Below are positions 3,888 through 5,062 of a DNA stretch of 5,062 nucleotides, one piece after another. This DNA is from an archaeon. Its GTDB lineage: Archaea > Altiarchaeota > Altiarchaeia > IMC4 > QMZM01. The translations under genes and the position numbers were made by a program. The DNA lies in assembly GCA_029933895.1 (NCBI GenBank), contig JAOZNG010000095.1:1-5062 (forward strand), given 5' to 3'. The stretch's first letter is position 1; the number at the start of each line of letters is the position of its first letter. Below the pieces are notes generated by a model. It searched no databases. It was given only the letters and a program-made list of their open reading frames with translations, and was not told where the DNA came from.

Positions 3888-5062
3888 TTAAGCTTCAGTT
3901 ACTACTTTCTCTGCTGTGTCAATTAAATCCATGAAGTCTTTCTTATTTGGTTTATATTTCGCAAACTCGACCAACGAGCAGAGATTAAGACACTCCCTGA
4001 CATCACTGTATTCACTCAACCCCATCCCCTGCAGGATATCCAGTAACTCAACATCAATTAGTTCCCTCTTTAGCCCCAACCTGCTGGAGAAGTAATACCT
4101 GACCGCCTGCGAAACCCTCTCACAGGCATCTTTCTCTCTGCCTTCGCTAAATAACCTCTTAGCTTCCTCCAGCAAAGCCCTCGCTTCAGCAACGAAATCA
4201 ACCTCCTCTACAGGGACCTCAACCTCTCCCTCTTCTCTTCTCCTCCAGTATCTGGAGTAAAGCATCCATGCGATTAATGCAGAAACAAGGATAGATAACG
4301 GAAGCCAGAGATCCATCTCTCTCTTCTCCTTCTCCGCCACCTCCTCCTGCAGGGATACATTCTGTATTGAAGCATTAATGTAGTCGGCTGTTATCTTCTT
4401 CTCTACGCTGCCGTTCCCGTAGGGTACAACAATACGTGTATGGTTCTGCGTTAGTTGGTTAAAGACTGGCTGGCTCTGGTTGAAGCCTTCACTCCTCAAC
4501 CCATCATCTAGTTTCTTAAATCCGGCATCCCTCCCAAGTTGCTCAAGGATTCTCTTCCGGTCTTCAGCTGTCTGACTCCTGAGATTCCTTAGTGCCCCAT
4601 CCACCATCTCGCCTTCCATCGATGCAGTTTCTCCACCAGGTTTCATGTACTCCATCTCGAAGGCTCCGGTATTGTTTGTTACAGGATTAATTGTTGAGTC
4701 GCTTAGGTTATAGCCTTGATTCAATAGCTTCTGGTGCTGGCGCTGGAATTCCGGGTTCGCCGCCAGATTCCTCTGGAAGTCTTCCTGCATTTTTTTCTGT
4801 TCCTGCAGCTGATTCTGCATCTGCTGCTTTAAGGCTCTGGTGTTCTGGTTCAATTGATTATTCTGGACCCGGCTCTGCATGGGTTGCTGGTTTCGCTGCT
4901 GGTTGAAGAACTGGTTAATCTGCTGCTGCATATTTGAGCTACCAACCTGTATGTTAAATGAGCCACCAGTTGAGGAATAGGATGTGGACTGCATATTCAC
5001 TCCGTTACATCTATAGATTGACGTTATCCCCTGCATTCTCCCCCGCTGTACGCTTGAGTTCA
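3888..5062 (-). CDS. BatD-like membrane protein, C-terminal part; 5' end beyond window edge
   Basis: The frame is open to the right edge. The first Met is at 5036, but in-frame codons continue upstream (NSSVQRGR), and no signal peptide follows that Met or the next (4994), so the true start probably lies outside. Residues below count from the 5036 Met. A short strand-rich piece (6-32, ending SFNIQV) resembles the end of a BatD extracellular domain. A Gln/Asn-rich stretch follows (36-109, roughly half Q or N, helical), then a spacer, one transmembrane helix (about 242-260) followed by RYWRRR, and a helical C-terminal domain (280-382). The part from YYFSSRLGLKRELI to KKDFMDLIDTAEKV resembles the cytoplasmic tail of BatD. 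Seven N-glycosylation sequons lie before the helix and none after it, supporting an outside/inside topology. BatD partners MoxR ATPases and vWA proteins, and such genes may lie to the right. The family call rests on pattern recognition. Confidence 0.55.
   Translation of the reverse strand, partial: NSSVQRGRMQGITSIYRCNGVNMQSTSYSSTGGSFNIQVGSSNMQQQINQFFNQQRNQQPMQSRVQNNQLNQNTRALKQQMQNQLQEQKKMQEDFQRNLAANPEFQRQHQKLLNQGYNLSDSTINPVTNNTGAFEMEYMKPGGETASMEGEMVDGALRNLRSQTAEDRKRILEQLGRDAGFKKLDDGLRSEGFNQSQPVFNQLTQNHTRIVVPYGNGSVEKKITADYINASIQNVSLQEEVAEKEKREMDLWLPLSILVSALIAWMLYSRYWRRREEGEVEVPVEEVDFVAEARALLEEAKRLFSEGREKDACERVSQAVRYYFSSRLGLKRELIDVELLDILQGMGLSEYSDVRECLNLCSLVEFAKYKPNKKDFMDLIDTAEKVVTEA

Noticed and set aside
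4691..4906. Plus-strand 71-codon frame opposite the Q/N-rich region
   Set aside because: It is a low-complexity artefact of reading the CAG-rich strand in reverse.

Overview
The window looks archaeal, most likely euryarchaeal. It carries the large subunit of archaeal DNA primase (PriL), a form III-type RuBisCO large subunit, the N-terminus of what looks like an archaeal pilus/secretion ATPase, and first genes with TATA-like boxes about 26 bp ahead of their start codons and no Shine-Dalgarno site (leaderless style). Genes inside operons, in contrast, have good Shine-Dalgarno sites. Lineage cannot be fixed from sequence alone; a methanogen- or ANME-like euryarchaeon would fit. No tRNA, rRNA, CRISPR array, insertion sequence or transposase was seen.

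Layout. (1) 2-756, minus strand: a small membrane-anchored pilin-like protein and, overlapping its stop by 4 nt, the Cys-rich N-terminal part of a probable type II/IV secretion ATPase that runs off the left edge. (2) 757-988: a divergent intergenic region packed with inverted repeats. Its core (880-956) is three perfect 9-bp stems arranged as a three-way junction, with two further abutting hairpins at 766-805. This is the most unusual part of the window and a candidate structured RNA or compound operator. (3) 989-2797, plus strand: hisB followed 3 nt later by a RuBisCO gene, evidently one transcript with translational coupling. (4) 2803-3777, minus strand: priL, convergent with rbcL with 5 bp between the stop codons; the T9 tract that can terminate rbcL transcription is also the Lys codons at the end of priL. 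(5) 3778-3887: promoter region of priL with a tandem 11-bp C6/G6 repeat. (6) 3888-5062, minus strand: C-terminal part of a BatD-like membrane protein with a Gln/Asn-rich extracellular segment, open at the right edge.

How the genes relate. HisB acts in histidine synthesis, which consumes PRPP and ATP and releases AICAR to the purine pool. Form III RuBisCO is known in archaea for removing ribose from AMP as 3-phosphoglycerate. Their tight coupling suggests co-regulation of phosphoribosyl/nucleotide metabolism, but no other gene of either pathway is in the window. The pilin/ATPase pair and the BatD-like protein are two separate envelope-related loci flanking this metabolic and replication core.
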